Under the pieces are notes generated by a model. The model saw nothing but the letters and a program-made list of their open reading frames with translations, had not been told where the DNA came from and searched no databases. The translations under genes were made by a program, and so were the position numbers. From Ga0077560 sp046330435 (GTDB lineage Bacteria > Actinomycetota > Thermoleophilia > Miltoncostaeales > Miltoncostaeaceae): a stretch of DNA of 64,000 nucleotides. The stretch is from positions 1 to 64,000 of the forward strand of contig JAXLST010000020.1 of assembly GCA_046330435.1 (NCBI GenBank). The letters are read 5' to 3'. Shown here piece after piece: positions 25,855 to 34,300 of this stretch. Position 1 is the stretch's first letter, and each line of letters starts with the position of its first letter.

Positions 25855-26579
25855 GCGCCGGGCGCGTCCGCCAGCAGGCGCGCGGACGACCGGGACAGCG
25901 CCCAGACGCCGAGCCCCACCAGCAGGATCCCCGTGGCCAGGGTGACCGCGTGCTCGGGGTCGGTGGGCCACGTCTCGCCGAACAGCAGCGGCGCGAGGGC
26001 GACGGGCACCATGGTGTTCACCACGGCGATCACGGACTCCACGACCGCCGCCGGCCCGGACTGCAGCGCGCTGGTCTTCGCCAGGTAGGCGGTCACGGTG
26101 ACCAGGATGGTCGCGGCCACCGCGCCGGCCGCGAGCAGCGTCCTGCCCTCGGAGATCGCGTCGGCGAGCAGCTTGGCGAGGACCGCGTTGAGGGCCCACG
26201 CGAAGCCCGCGGACATCGCGATGAGGCGGGCGTCGACGTCGCGGCCGTTCGCGCGGGCGATGAACGCCAGGGCGGCCCCGAGCGCCAGCGCGAGCACGCA
26301 GACGGCCCAGGTGCCCGGTGACGCGACGCTCACCGAGCGCTCCGGGGCGTGGATCACCACCAGGACCACGCCGGCGCCCAGGGTCACGACGCCGGTGAGG
26401 GCCTGCGGGCCGGCCCGCTCGCCCAGCACGAGCGCCGACAGCCCCAGCAGGATGAGCAGCCCGACGGCCATGCCGGGCGCGACCAGCGTGAGGGGGGCCA
26501 CCATCAGCGCGGCGGTGCGCAGCACCCAGCCCAGCACGTCGAGGCCCGCGGCGAGACGCCACAGGGGCCGCCGCACCAC
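25851..26579 (-). CDS. DMT-superfamily (EamA-like) membrane transporter
   Basis: At least eight hydrophobic helices in 242 residues, with the two-repeat layout of drug/metabolite transporters; IAMSAGFAWALNAVLAKLL resembles the start of the second repeat. In-frame coding similarity (FLLIIGAAAATSTGAVIAAL) continues upstream to about 26710 and would supply the missing first helix, but there is no standard start codon there. The given GTG start is therefore probably internal. The stop overlaps that of the facing prenyl synthase gene in CTAG. Substrate unknown. Confidence 0.75.
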   Translation of the reverse strand: MVRRPLWRLAAGLDVLGWVLRTAALMVAPLTLVAPGMAVGLLILLGLSALVLGERAGPQALTGVVTLGAGVVLVVIHAPERSVSVASPGTWAVCVLALALGAALAFIARANGRDVDARLIAMSAGFAWALNAVLAKLLADAISEGRTLLAAGAVAATILVTVTAYLAKTSALQSGPAAVVESVIAVVNTMVPVALAPLLFGETWPTDPEHAVTLATGILLVGLGVWALSRSSARLLADAPGA

Positions 26580-26794
26580 CCCGGCGAGCAGCGAGGGGTG
26601 CAGTGCGAGCGACGACGGCGCGCGGCGCGCCTCGAGGGCGGCGATGACGGCGCCGGTGCTCGTGGCGGCGGCGGCGCCGATGATCAGGAGGAACGCGATC
26701 GGTGAGTGCGAGGGCGGCCTCGGGGGTCCGGCTGCAGGCGGCGGACGCTACACCGTCGCGCGGGCCCCGCGCCGGCGGGGTGAACTTGCCCTTC

Positions 26795-26815
26795 CCCCGG
26801 GGTCGCGCCCCGGGG
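26795..26815 (-). terminator. GC hairpin after the 26832-27176 gene
   Basis: CCCCGGGG (26795-26802) and CCCCGGGG (26808-26815) form an 8-bp stem with a 5-base loop, 17 bases past the upstream gene's stop codon on the minus strand. There is no U-run. Confidence 0.4.
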
Positions 26816-26831
26816 AGGATCCCCCGGCCGG

Positions 26832-27176
26832 TCAGGCGGCCTGGGGGAGCGCGATCGTCTCGGCGTCGGCGCCGAGGGCCTCGGCGCGCTTGTTCACCTC
26901 GACGATGGCGCGGAGCAGCTGGCGGTAGTCCTCCGGGGAGCCGACGCCCGCGACGTTGAGCTCGGCGGCCAGGCGGTTCGCCCAGTCCAGCAGGGAGTCC
27001 AGGGGGCTCGCACCGGCGTCCAGCAGGGCCTGCTCGAGGATGAGCCCGCCCAGGCCGCGGAGCTCGGCGAGGATGACCGCACGGGCGCGCGGGGGCTTCG
27101 GCTTCGCGCGGCTGCGACGCCGCGAGGCGGGGCGGGGGGTGATGCCGTCCGTCTGAGCCGATGCCGGCAGCGCCAT
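26832..27176 (-). CDS. Hypothetical protein, 114 residues
   Basis: ATG 27174-27176 follows GAGAGGA. The N-terminus is basic and Pro/Arg-rich (RRRSRAKPKPPRARA); the rest is amphipathic helix (LRGLGGLILEQALLDAG, DWANRLAAELNVAG, YRQLLRAIVEVNKRAEAL). No family is recognised. It diverges from the PH-domain gene, with about 170 bases between. The good ribosome site and codon bias support a real gene. Confidence 0.65.
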   Translation of the reverse strand: MALPASAQTDGITPRPASRRRSRAKPKPPRARAVILAELRGLGGLILEQALLDAGASPLDSLLDWANRLAAELNVAGVGSPEDYRQLLRAIVEVNKRAEALGADAETIALPQAA

Positions 27177-27347
27177 GAGGGGGTCCTCTCGTGGGGTGCA
27201 ACGTCCGGGTTCCCTTTCGGCCGCAACGGCGCAAACTTGCGTCCCCCGAACGGGGGATGCTGCACACGCGTTCCGGGGGACGGCGGCGTCCCGAGCTACC
27301 ATGCCTCCCCGGAACCCGCCTCACCACGCCGATCCGGAGGACTCAGG

Positions 27348-27863
27348 GTGGAACTCATCCCGGGCGAGCAGATCCTGTACCGGGGTCGACCGTCACCACG
27401 TTCCAGTGTCGCCTTCTTCCTCAAGTGGGGCGCGCTGGCCCTCTTCCCGGGCGTGCTGTTCACGATCATCAGCCGCGCGGGCGGCGGCACGGGGCTCCCC
27501 CTGTGGCAGTGGTGGCTCATCACGATCCTCCTGCTGCTGCTGGTGGTCATCCGCGATGGCATACGGCGCCTGGCCGTGAACTACACGGTCACCACGGAGC
27601 GCATCCACATCCGCCGGGGGCTCCTGTCGCGCAACGAGCAGTCCACCGACATCGACCGCGTCCAGAACGTGAGCACCGACCAGTCGGTGATCGAGCGGGC
27701 GCTCAACATCGGGAACGTGGACTTCGACACGGCGGGGACCGACGCGGGCGACGCGTCCTTCCGGTTCGCCGGCGTCGCCGACCCCCGGGACATCGTGAGC
27801 CGGGTCCAGCACTTCAAGATCGACCGGGAGCGCCGCCGCGCGGGTGAGATCCCGCCGCAGTGA
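27348..27863 (+). CDS. Bacterial PH-domain (bPH2/YdbT-like) membrane protein
   Basis: The 171-residue protein has LIPGEQILYRGRPSP, two adjacent membrane helices (about 25-65), and a PH-like beta domain (NYTVTTERIHIRRGLLSRNEQ, DRVQNVSTDQSVIERALNIG). This is the bPH2 pattern of small membrane proteins of unknown function. I chose GTG 27348-27350 because GGAGG lies 7 bases before it. Confidence 0.85.
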   Translation: MELIPGEQILYRGRPSPRSSVAFFLKWGALALFPGVLFTIISRAGGGTGLPLWQWWLITILLLLLVVIRDGIRRLAVNYTVTTERIHIRRGLLSRNEQSTDIDRVQNVSTDQSVIERALNIGNVDFDTAGTDAGDASFRFAGVADPRDIVSRVQHFKIDRERRRAGEIPPQ

Positions 27864-27966
27864 CCGCTGGCGGAGCGCTCAGGACGGGGCGCCCGCGGGC
27901 CGACACCGGAGGTGGACCGCTCGTCCACCGCACCCGCAGTGGTGCGCCCCCCACCTCCCGGAGCGC

Positions 27967-28551
27967 ATGCCGCCCAACCCCGTCCGCCGCGCCCAGCTCG
28001 CCGATGCCGGCATCAGGATCCTCGCCCGTGAGGGCGCCCGGGGCCTGACCCACCGCGCGGTCGACGCGGAGGCCGGCGTCCCCACCGGCACCGCCTCGAA
28101 CTACTTCCGCACGCGCGAGGCGATCATGGAGGAGCTGGGCCGCCGCATCCTGCAGCTGCTCGCCCCGCCCGAGGAGGTCATGCGGGAGGTGCGTGAGGTC
28201 GAGACCCCGTCGCGTGAGCAGCAGGTCCGGCTCATCCGCGAGGTGGTCCGCAACGTGCTGGCGCACTCCTCCCTGTTCCTCGCCCTGCTGGAGCTCCGCC
28301 TGGAGGCGACGCGCCGCCCGCGGCTGCGCGCCACCCTCACCGAGGCGGTCCGCCGCACCGTGGAGAGCGACGTCGCCTTCCACGAGGCGTCCGGGCTACC
28401 GGGCGGCCGCGACGACGTGCTGCTCCTGCACCTCACGATCGACGGGCTGATCCTCGATCAGCTCACCCTGCCGGAGGCGCTGGGCATCGGCGACCTCGAG
28501 ACGGTGGTGGGCCGCATCGTGGACCGCCTGGTGCTGCCGGCCGCGGCCTGA
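27967..28551 (+). CDS. TetR-family transcriptional regulator
   Basis: A 194-residue protein with a TetR N-terminal HTH (ILAREGARGLTHRAVDAEAG, TGTASNYFRTREAIMEELG) and a helical ligand domain. ATG 27967-27969 follows GGAG. The facing and neighbouring genes do not reveal a clear target; the PH-domain gene 103 bases upstream is on the same strand and may be co-transcribed. Confidence 0.9.
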   Translation: MPPNPVRRAQLADAGIRILAREGARGLTHRAVDAEAGVPTGTASNYFRTREAIMEELGRRILQLLAPPEEVMREVREVETPSREQQVRLIREVVRNVLAHSSLFLALLELRLEATRRPRLRATLTEAVRRTVESDVAFHEASGLPGGRDDVLLLHLTIDGLILDQLTLPEALGIGDLETVVGRIVDRLVLPAAA

Positions 28552-28647
28552 CCCGCGGGCCCGCCGCGCGAGGCGGCTCCGGCTCGCCCGGGTGATGTCG
28601 TCGGCGATGCGCTGGGCCGCCAGGTCCCGTGAGAACGCTGCGTGCAT
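28396..28647 (-). CDS. Doubtful small protein overlapping tetR antisense
   Basis: ATG 28645-28647 has a strong GGAGGGA ribosome site eight bases before it and begins MHAAFSRDLAAQRIADDITR followed by a basic helix, a style seen in short actinobacterial proteins. The second half runs antisense to the tetR gene for about 150 bases, which argues against the full length. It may be a ~45-residue protein whose stop is lost to a base error, or not a gene. Confidence 0.3.
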   Translation of the reverse strand: MHAAFSRDLAAQRIADDITRASRSRLARRARGSGRGRQHQAVHDAAHHRLEVADAQRLRQGELIEDQPVDREVQEQHVVAAAR

Positions 28648-28803
28648 GGTGGGCTCCCTCCGCTCGGTGTCGTCTCCGAGGCTAGGAGGGGTCCGGCCGG
28701 CGGCGCGTGGGGCCCCGCCACCCATGTTTGGCGCCGGCGCCCCCCAGGTTGCGGGGCCGGCCCACGGGGACGGCGGTGCGCCGTCCCCGTGGCGGCCGAG
28801 CCG

Positions 28804-31800
28804 CTACCGGAGGTAGACCTCCACCCGCCGGTTCACGGCCTTCCCGGTGGGCGTGGCGTTCGACAGCACCGGCCGGCCCTCGCCGAACCCGGTGGAGGCG
28901 GACACCAGCCGCGGGTACCGCGCCCGCACGTAGTCCCGCACCGCCGCCGCACGCTGGGCGGACAGCCGCAGGTTGTACGCGTCGCCGTTGTCGGAGTCGG
29001 TGTGGCCGGCCAGCGTGACGCCGGTGAGGCCGTACCGCCGGGCGAGGGCCGAGACCCGCGCAAGGACCTGCCGGGCGTCCGCGTCCAGCGAGAAGTCCGC
29101 GGACGCGAAATACACGACCGCGACCAGCGGGCCGTCGGTGGGCCCGGCCTTGACGACCGGGATGCGCGTGCGGGCCGAGCGCGTGTCGTCGGCGCCCACC
29201 GCGACCACGCGGACGTCGTCACCGGCGTCCAGGGCCCGGTCGCGCAGGCGGCACGAATGCCGGCCCTGCCCGTCGGCGTCGACGGTGCAGGCGAGGGCGC
29301 CGTTCACCAGCACGCGGTACCGCACCACCGAGGCGTTCGGCGAGGCGTCCCACGAGACCACCGTGTCGACGGTCCCCGCCAGGGTGCGCGAGCGGGGCCG
29401 CCCGCCCACCAGGGTGGGCCGGCCGAGCGACGCCACGGCGGCGGGGTCCGGCGCCACGGAGGCGCTGCCGTCGCCGGGCGCCTGCGGCAGCACGACGAGG
29501 TCGAGCGCCTGGTCGGCGCTGCCGCCGAGGCCGTCCGACACCCGCACGGGGATCCGGAAGCGGCCGCTGACGTTCGCCGGGACGACCAGCCGCAGGCGGG
29601 AGCCGCTCACGGTCGACTTCCACCCCTTGGCCGGGACCGCGGAGTAGGTGAGGGCGTCGCCGTCCGGGTCGGTGCCCGCGAGGTCGACGGCCACGGTGCC
29701 GCCCGCGGTGACGGTGCGCGCCCCGGGGTCGTCCAGCACCGGCGGTCCGTTCCGCACGGTGACCCGCACGGTGGCGGTGGAGGTGTTCCCCACCGCGTCG
29801 GTGACGGTGTAGGTGAACGTGTCGTCGCCCAGGAAGCCGGGAGCGGGGGTGTACACCGCGCGCCCGCCGGAGATCGTGACGGTGCCGTTGCCCGGCTGCG
29901 TCACGCCGGTCAACGTGAGGTCCGCGCCGGAGTCGTTGGCCGTCACGTCGATCTCGACCGGGTCGCCGGGGCCGGCGGTGACCGTGTCGTCGGCGGCCTG
30001 CGGCGCGGCGGGCGGCGTGACGGTGACGGTGACCGTGGCCGGCGTCGCCGAGCCGTTGACGCGGTACGTGAACGTGTCGGAGCCGGCGTACGAGCCGTCC
30101 GGGGTGTAGCGGATCGAGGTGCCCTCGATCACCGCGGTGCCGTGGCCGGGCTGGGTGGCGACCGCGTCCAGGGTCGCGCCGCCCGGGTCGTTGGCCAGGA
30201 CGTCCACCAGCACCGTGCCGTCCCACGCGACGCTCGCGGCGTCGTCGGAGGGCGCGGAGGCCGGCGGTGCGCTCACGGTCACCGTGACCGTCGCCGTCGC
30301 CGTGCGGCTCACCCCGTCGACCATGGTGTAGGTGAAGGTGTCGGTGCCGCTCCAGCCCGGCGTGGGGGTGTACCGGATGCGCGGTCCCGCGATGATCGTC
30401 GCGGTGCCGTGGCCGGGCGTCCCGGCAGACTGGATGCCGAGGGTCCCGTCGCCGGTGTCGTTCGCCAGCACGTCGACGTCCACGTTGCCGTTGGCGGCGG
30501 CCGTGATGCCGGGGTCGTCGGTGGCGGCGATGGGACCGCTGGGGGCGACCACCGTGATGTTCACCGTCGCGGTGTCGGTGCCGCCGCGGCCGTCCGAGAT
30601 GTCGTAGGTCACGGTGTAGGCACCGGTGGGGGTGTACCGGACCGCATTGCCGTGCACCGAGGCGGTGCCGTTGGTGGCCGTGCCCACGGCGGTCACGCTC
30701 AGCGTGTCCCCGTCGGCGTCGGTGTCGTTGCCCAGCACGGTGATGTCGGTGGTCGCCCCCGAGGCCACGCTGACGGTGTCGTCGACCGCGTCGGGCGCGG
30801 TGTCGACGTTCACGACCCGCGCCGGCGGGGCGTTGTCGGTGAGGCTCGTGGTGCTGTCCACGGTCGCGTCGCCCACCGTCGCCACCAGGGACGTGGTCTT
30901 GTCGCCGGAGGTGCCGGGCAGCATGAGCGTGAACGTGAGCGGGTTCGAGCCGGCGCCGAGCGTGAACGGCCCCTGGAACACCAGCTTGCCGCCGCTCAGG
31001 ACGGGGTCGCCGATGGTGACGCCGTTCCACTGCGCCGAGCCGGAGACGAAGGTCGCGCCCGCGGGGATGGTCACCTCGAAGGTGTCCAGCACCGCGCCGC
31101 CGGTGCCGCTGAAGGACGCCGTGTAGTCGACGTTCCCGCCGGATGCGGGCAGCTGCGTGACGTTCGACGTGAGGGACCCGGTGATGTTGTTCGTGACCGG
31201 GGAGATCGCCGGCAGCGACGCGAGCGAGCCGAGGTCGGTGTGCTTGATCTGCGTGCCCGAGGTGATCTGCTGGACGGGCAGCAGCGGCGTCGCGCTCGTG
31301 GTGAACCCGATGGCGCGGAAGGTGTAGGTGACCTCGTAGTCCTTGCTGGTGGAGCTCAGGCCCGCCACGCGCAGCGTGTCGGCGTACGTGGAGGAATCCG
31401 AGAAGGCGAGGTTGGTGCCCACCAGGCGGTAGGCGTCGGCCGGCCAGTTCCCGGCGGCGGACGGGCTCATCCAGAACGAGTAGGAGTCCGACGGGGCCGG
31501 CGCGGCCGGCGTGAGGCCGGAGCCGATGGTCCCCGTCTGGCCCTTCACGGTCACGGTGAAGGTCTTGCCGAGCGCCGGAGCGCCGCCGTTCACCGCGACC
31601 TCCGTGAGCTTGTTGGCGGCGGCCTTGATCGTCTCCTGGACGCTGGCGAACCCGCCGCTCTCCTCGCACAGCTGGGTGCTCCCCGGCAGGTCCGGACGGC
31701 CCTGCCACACCTGCACGAGGTGCGTCTGGGCGGTCGCGGTGGCCGAGGCGGCCTTCAGGTAGAAGAACCGCGAGGTGCTCCCGTTCGCCGCGAGCGAGGC

Positions 31801-32121
31801 GATCTGCTGGGCCGCGGCCTGGCCGGTCCCCAGGGTGACGGAGCCGCCGGCGAACGACGCCAGCTTCACCCAGGTGTCCGTGCGCGGGCTGCCCGAGGTG
31901 TCGGCGATCCCGTATCCGGCGTAGGCGCCCATGAGGGCCGGCGTGTTGCCGCTGTCGATATAGAAGTACGGCCCGTGGAGGGCCGTGACCGTGAGTCCGG
32001 CGGCGGAGCAGGCCGGCGGGGCGGTGGCCGCCGCCCGCGTCGCGGGCAGCGCGGCGGCCACCGCCAGCGCCGCGAGGGCCATGGTTCGGCGCGTTCCGTG
32101 CGCCCGTCGTTTCGCGTCCAT
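28804..32121 (-). CDS. Large secreted protein with Ig/cadherin-like repeats and OmpA-like C-terminus
   Basis: A 1105-residue exported protein. Residues 1 to ~35 are a signal peptide (RTMALAALAVAAALPATRA). A Ser/Thr/Gly-rich N-terminal part reaches about 430 and includes a DUF11-like beta segment. About five Ig/cadherin-like repeats run from ~440 to 830, each with a core like VDVLANDTGDGTL and YTP...DTFTYT. A fibronectin-like stretch follows (890-993). Residues ~998-1105 form an OmpA-like peptidoglycan-binding domain (FASADFSLDADA, LAGHTDSDNGDAYNLRLS, NRRVEVYLR). ATG 32119-32121 has AGGAG. It is probably a cell-wall-attached adhesin or scaffold. Confidence 0.88.
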   Translation of the reverse strand: MDAKRRAHGTRRTMALAALAVAAALPATRAAATAPPACSAAGLTVTALHGPYFYIDSGNTPALMGAYAGYGIADTSGSPRTDTWVKLASFAGGSVTLGTGQAAAQQIASLAANGSTSRFFYLKAASATATAQTHLVQVWQGRPDLPGSTQLCEESGGFASVQETIKAAANKLTEVAVNGGAPALGKTFTVTVKGQTGTIGSGLTPAAPAPSDSYSFWMSPSAAGNWPADAYRLVGTNLAFSDSSTYADTLRVAGLSSTSKDYEVTYTFRAIGFTTSATPLLPVQQITSGTQIKHTDLGSLASLPAISPVTNNITGSLTSNVTQLPASGGNVDYTASFSGTGGAVLDTFEVTIPAGATFVSGSAQWNGVTIGDPVLSGGKLVFQGPFTLGAGSNPLTFTLMLPGTSGDKTTSLVATVGDATVDSTTSLTDNAPPARVVNVDTAPDAVDDTVSVASGATTDITVLGNDTDADGDTLSVTAVGTATNGTASVHGNAVRYTPTGAYTVTYDISDGRGGTDTATVNITVVAPSGPIAATDDPGITAAANGNVDVDVLANDTGDGTLGIQSAGTPGHGTATIIAGPRIRYTPTPGWSGTDTFTYTMVDGVSRTATATVTVTVSAPPASAPSDDAASVAWDGTVLVDVLANDPGGATLDAVATQPGHGTAVIEGTSIRYTPDGSYAGSDTFTYRVNGSATPATVTVTVTPPAAPQAADDTVTAGPGDPVEIDVTANDSGADLTLTGVTQPGNGTVTISGGRAVYTPAPGFLGDDTFTYTVTDAVGNTSTATVRVTVRNGPPVLDDPGARTVTAGGTVAVDLAGTDPDGDALTYSAVPAKGWKSTVSGSRLRLVVPANVSGRFRIPVRVSDGLGGSADQALDLVVLPQAPGDGSASVAPDPAAVASLGRPTLVGGRPRSRTLAGTVDTVVSWDASPNASVVRYRVLVNGALACTVDADGQGRHSCRLRDRALDAGDDVRVVAVGADDTRSARTRIPVVKAGPTDGPLVAVVYFASADFSLDADARQVLARVSALARRYGLTGVTLAGHTDSDNGDAYNLRLSAQRAAAVRDYVRARYPRLVSASTGFGEGRPVLSNATPTGKAVNRRVEVYLR

Positions 32122-32209
32122 GCGTCTCCTGCTTCGTGAGGGGTCGCAGGAATATCGACACGAGTGGACGGACGAATTACGTCCAGTATTGAGGACGTCG
32201 AGGGTTCGC

Positions 32210-33928
32210 CTACCTGCGGCCGCGGCCCCCGCTCTGCGCCTTGCGGACGTACATCTCACCGTCGGCCCGGGCCACCAGGGCGTCGGCGTCGATCTCCCCC
32301 GGCCGGCCCACGGCGATCCCGATGCTTCCGCCCACGGTGACGGTGCCGCCACCGAGGTTGACCGGCTCCAGCATCGCCAGCTCCAGCCGCCCGGCGATCG
32401 CCTGCGCCTCGGCGATCCCGGAGACCCCCTCCAGGACCGCCAGGAACTCGTCGCCGCCGAGGCGGCCGGCCGTGTCCCCGGTGCGCATGCAGCCGCGCAG
32501 GCGCTGGGCGACGGCGACCAGCACGCGGTCACCCGCCGCGTGCCCGTGCGTGTCGTTGACCGCCTTGAAGCCGTCCAGGTCGACCAGGAGCACGCCCACC
32601 GGGGTGCCTCCGGGGACCGCGAGGGCGGCGGCGAGCCGTTCCATGAGCAGCGACCGGTTCGCGAGGCCCGTGAGGGGGTCCGTGACCGCCTGCAGGGCGA
32701 GCCGCTCGCTGGTGCTGGCCATGTCGACCAGCGACCGCTGGAGACGGCCGTTCTCCAGGGCGAGGCCCGCGTGGCTCACATAGGTGTCCAGCAGGGCCCG
32801 GTCGCCCGCGTCGAACGGCTCCGCATCCGCGGCGCGGCTCACGGTGACCCGCCCCACCGTGCGGTCATCCGCCTGCAGGGCCGCCCGCATGCGCACCCTG
32901 CTCTCGCCGCCCGCGGCGGCGACCGACGGATCGACGGGCACCATGATCTCCATCTCGTCGCCCGGCCCGCCGGTGCTGCGCAGCGCGGTGTCCCCCTCGT
33001 CGCCGGGCAGCAGCAGGATCTCCACCAGGTCGGCGCGGAACAGCCACCGCGCCTCCTCGAGCAGGGCGCGGACGGCCGCCCGGATGTCGGCGGCGGCCTG
33101 GACGCGCTGCATCCACCCGTACAGCAGCTCGGTGCGCTCCTGGCGGCGCCGGTCGCGCACGTACGCCTTGTAGGCGATGACCAGCACGCCGGCGGCGGGC
33201 AGCAGCAGCGCGAGGGCGGTCGCGCGGGCGCGGGCGAGCTCGGCGCACGCGATCGCGAAGAACGTGGTGGTCACGACCACGGCGGTGCCGATGTCGACGA
33301 TCTCCCCCGGCCGCCAGCCCGACGGCCAGGCCCGCTGGTTGGCGGCGACCGCGAGCGTCACCAGCAGGGTCCCGAGGATGTTGCCGGCGAGGACGCCGGC
33401 GGCCACCAGGAGCCACACCTGCTGGGCGGGTTCGGTGCCGAACGCGTCGAGGCCGGTGTGGAGGATGGCCGCCGCCACGCAGGTGGTGAGGACGAACTGG
33501 GCGAGGTTGAACAGCAGGCGCAGGCCGGTCTGGCGGCGCACCAGGGCGAGGGCCACGAGCGCGCCCGCGAACTCGCCGGCCACCAGGTGGGCGGGCGACG
33601 CGAACAGCAGCCCGATCACCAGCGGCAGCTCGGTGAACGAGAACGTGTAGCTGATGCGCCTGCGGCCGAGCGCCTCGATCCGCACCGTCGCGATCTCGGC
33701 GAGCAGGAAGGCCGGGGCGAGGGTCCACCACGGCAGGCCGGGGGGCCACCACGGCGCCGCACGGTGGGGTTCGAGCACCAGGACGAACAGGGCGACGCCC
33801 GCGAGGGCGATCGCGGCGGTGAGGGCGCCCAGCAGCACGCGCGAGGCGCGTGCGCCCGCGGGACGCGGGGCCGGTGGCGAGGGGGCTGGGCTCATGCTCG
33901 GGGCCGGCGGTGCTGGCGCACCGCCCAC
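32210..33928 (-). CDS. Membrane-bound GAF-GGDEF diguanylate cyclase
   Basis: A 572-residue protein with a Pro-rich N-terminus, about seven to eight membrane helices (about 30-265), a GAF-like domain (about 280-390), and a GGDEF domain. The active site is LGGDEF, with the inhibitory site RTGD five residues before it. So it should make c-di-GMP with product inhibition. The start may be GTG 33928 or ATG 33895 (MSPAPSPPAP); neither has a strong ribosome site. It lies directly upstream of the surface protein gene on the same strand. Confidence 0.9.
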   Translation of the reverse strand: MGGAPAPPAPSMSPAPSPPAPRPAGARASRVLLGALTAAIALAGVALFVLVLEPHRAAPWWPPGLPWWTLAPAFLLAEIATVRIEALGRRRISYTFSFTELPLVIGLLFASPAHLVAGEFAGALVALALVRRQTGLRLLFNLAQFVLTTCVAAAILHTGLDAFGTEPAQQVWLLVAAGVLAGNILGTLLVTLAVAANQRAWPSGWRPGEIVDIGTAVVVTTTFFAIACAELARARATALALLLPAAGVLVIAYKAYVRDRRRQERTELLYGWMQRVQAAADIRAAVRALLEEARWLFRADLVEILLLPGDEGDTALRSTGGPGDEMEIMVPVDPSVAAAGGESRVRMRAALQADDRTVGRVTVSRAADAEPFDAGDRALLDTYVSHAGLALENGRLQRSLVDMASTSERLALQAVTDPLTGLANRSLLMERLAAALAVPGGTPVGVLLVDLDGFKAVNDTHGHAAGDRVLVAVAQRLRGCMRTGDTAGRLGGDEFLAVLEGVSGIAEAQAIAGRLELAMLEPVNLGGGTVTVGGSIGIAVGRPGEIDADALVARADGEMYVRKAQSGGRGRR

Positions 33929-33981
33929 CCCATCAACGTCGGGTCTCCCGGCGGACGACTTGAGCCGCGGTCAGCGTCCCG

Positions 33982-34245
33982 TCACCAGGACACCTTCATC
34001 GCCGTGACCGGCGGCTTCACCTTGACCGTGGTCGTGATGGTCGTGGTGTTGGTGGTGTTCGGCGCCGGGCTCGTGGCGGCCGCCGCCGGACCAACCGCGA
34101 CGGCGAGGGCCGCGACGGCGAAGGCGGCGGCGAGGGCGGTGCGCAGGCGGGGCTTGTTGCGGCGATCGGTCGAGTTCATGAGGCCATCCTTGGCGTGTCG
34201 GGGTTCGTCAAGGAGAGTGTCGGGCTCCGGACGCTCCGGGGCCAT
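33982..34245 (-). CDS. Short exported peptide, MKVSW family, copy A
   Basis: An 87-residue reading frame from ATG 34245, which has the ribosome site GAGGA seven bases before it; an internal ATG at 34179 gives 65 residues. It contains the basic stretch RRNKPRLR, one hydrophobic export helix (TALAAAFAVAALAVAVGPAAAA), a Thr/Asn-rich mature part, and the C-terminus VTAMKVSW. Copy B at 35556 has the same basic motif, helix and C-terminal MKVSW, and both share the leader sequence. The predicted mature peptide is only about 30 residues. I know of no named family; export and perhaps signalling are inferred. Confidence 0.75.
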   Translation of the reverse strand: MAPERPEPDTLLDEPRHAKDGLMNSTDRRNKPRLRTALAAAFAVAALAVAVGPAAAATSPAPNTTNTTTITTTVKVKPPVTAMKVSW

Positions 34246-34260
34246 GGGCAGATCCTCGGG
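34242..34260 (-). repeat. Shared 19-base leader element, copy A
   Basis: CCATGGGCAGATCCTCGGG (plus strand) is identical at 35791-35809. On the minus strand it contains GAGGA and an ATG at the right spacing, so it is the translation start region of both peptide genes. Similarity continues weakly downstream (a run of CCG-rich codons and CCGACAC). Confidence 0.85.
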
Positions 34261-34300
34261 TCCCGGCGGGCACCGCCGGCAATGGCGCCCGGGACGCAGG

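Noticed and set aside
28642..32139. Long plus-strand reading frame opposite the large surface protein
   Set aside because: Antisense shadow, rich in Arg/Gly/Val with no domain; minus-strand protein has clear repeats and signal peptide.
32170..32184. Inverted repeat GGACG-N5-CGTCC upstream of the surface protein gene
   Set aside because: Only 5 bp per arm and no aligned promoter elements; too weak to annotate.
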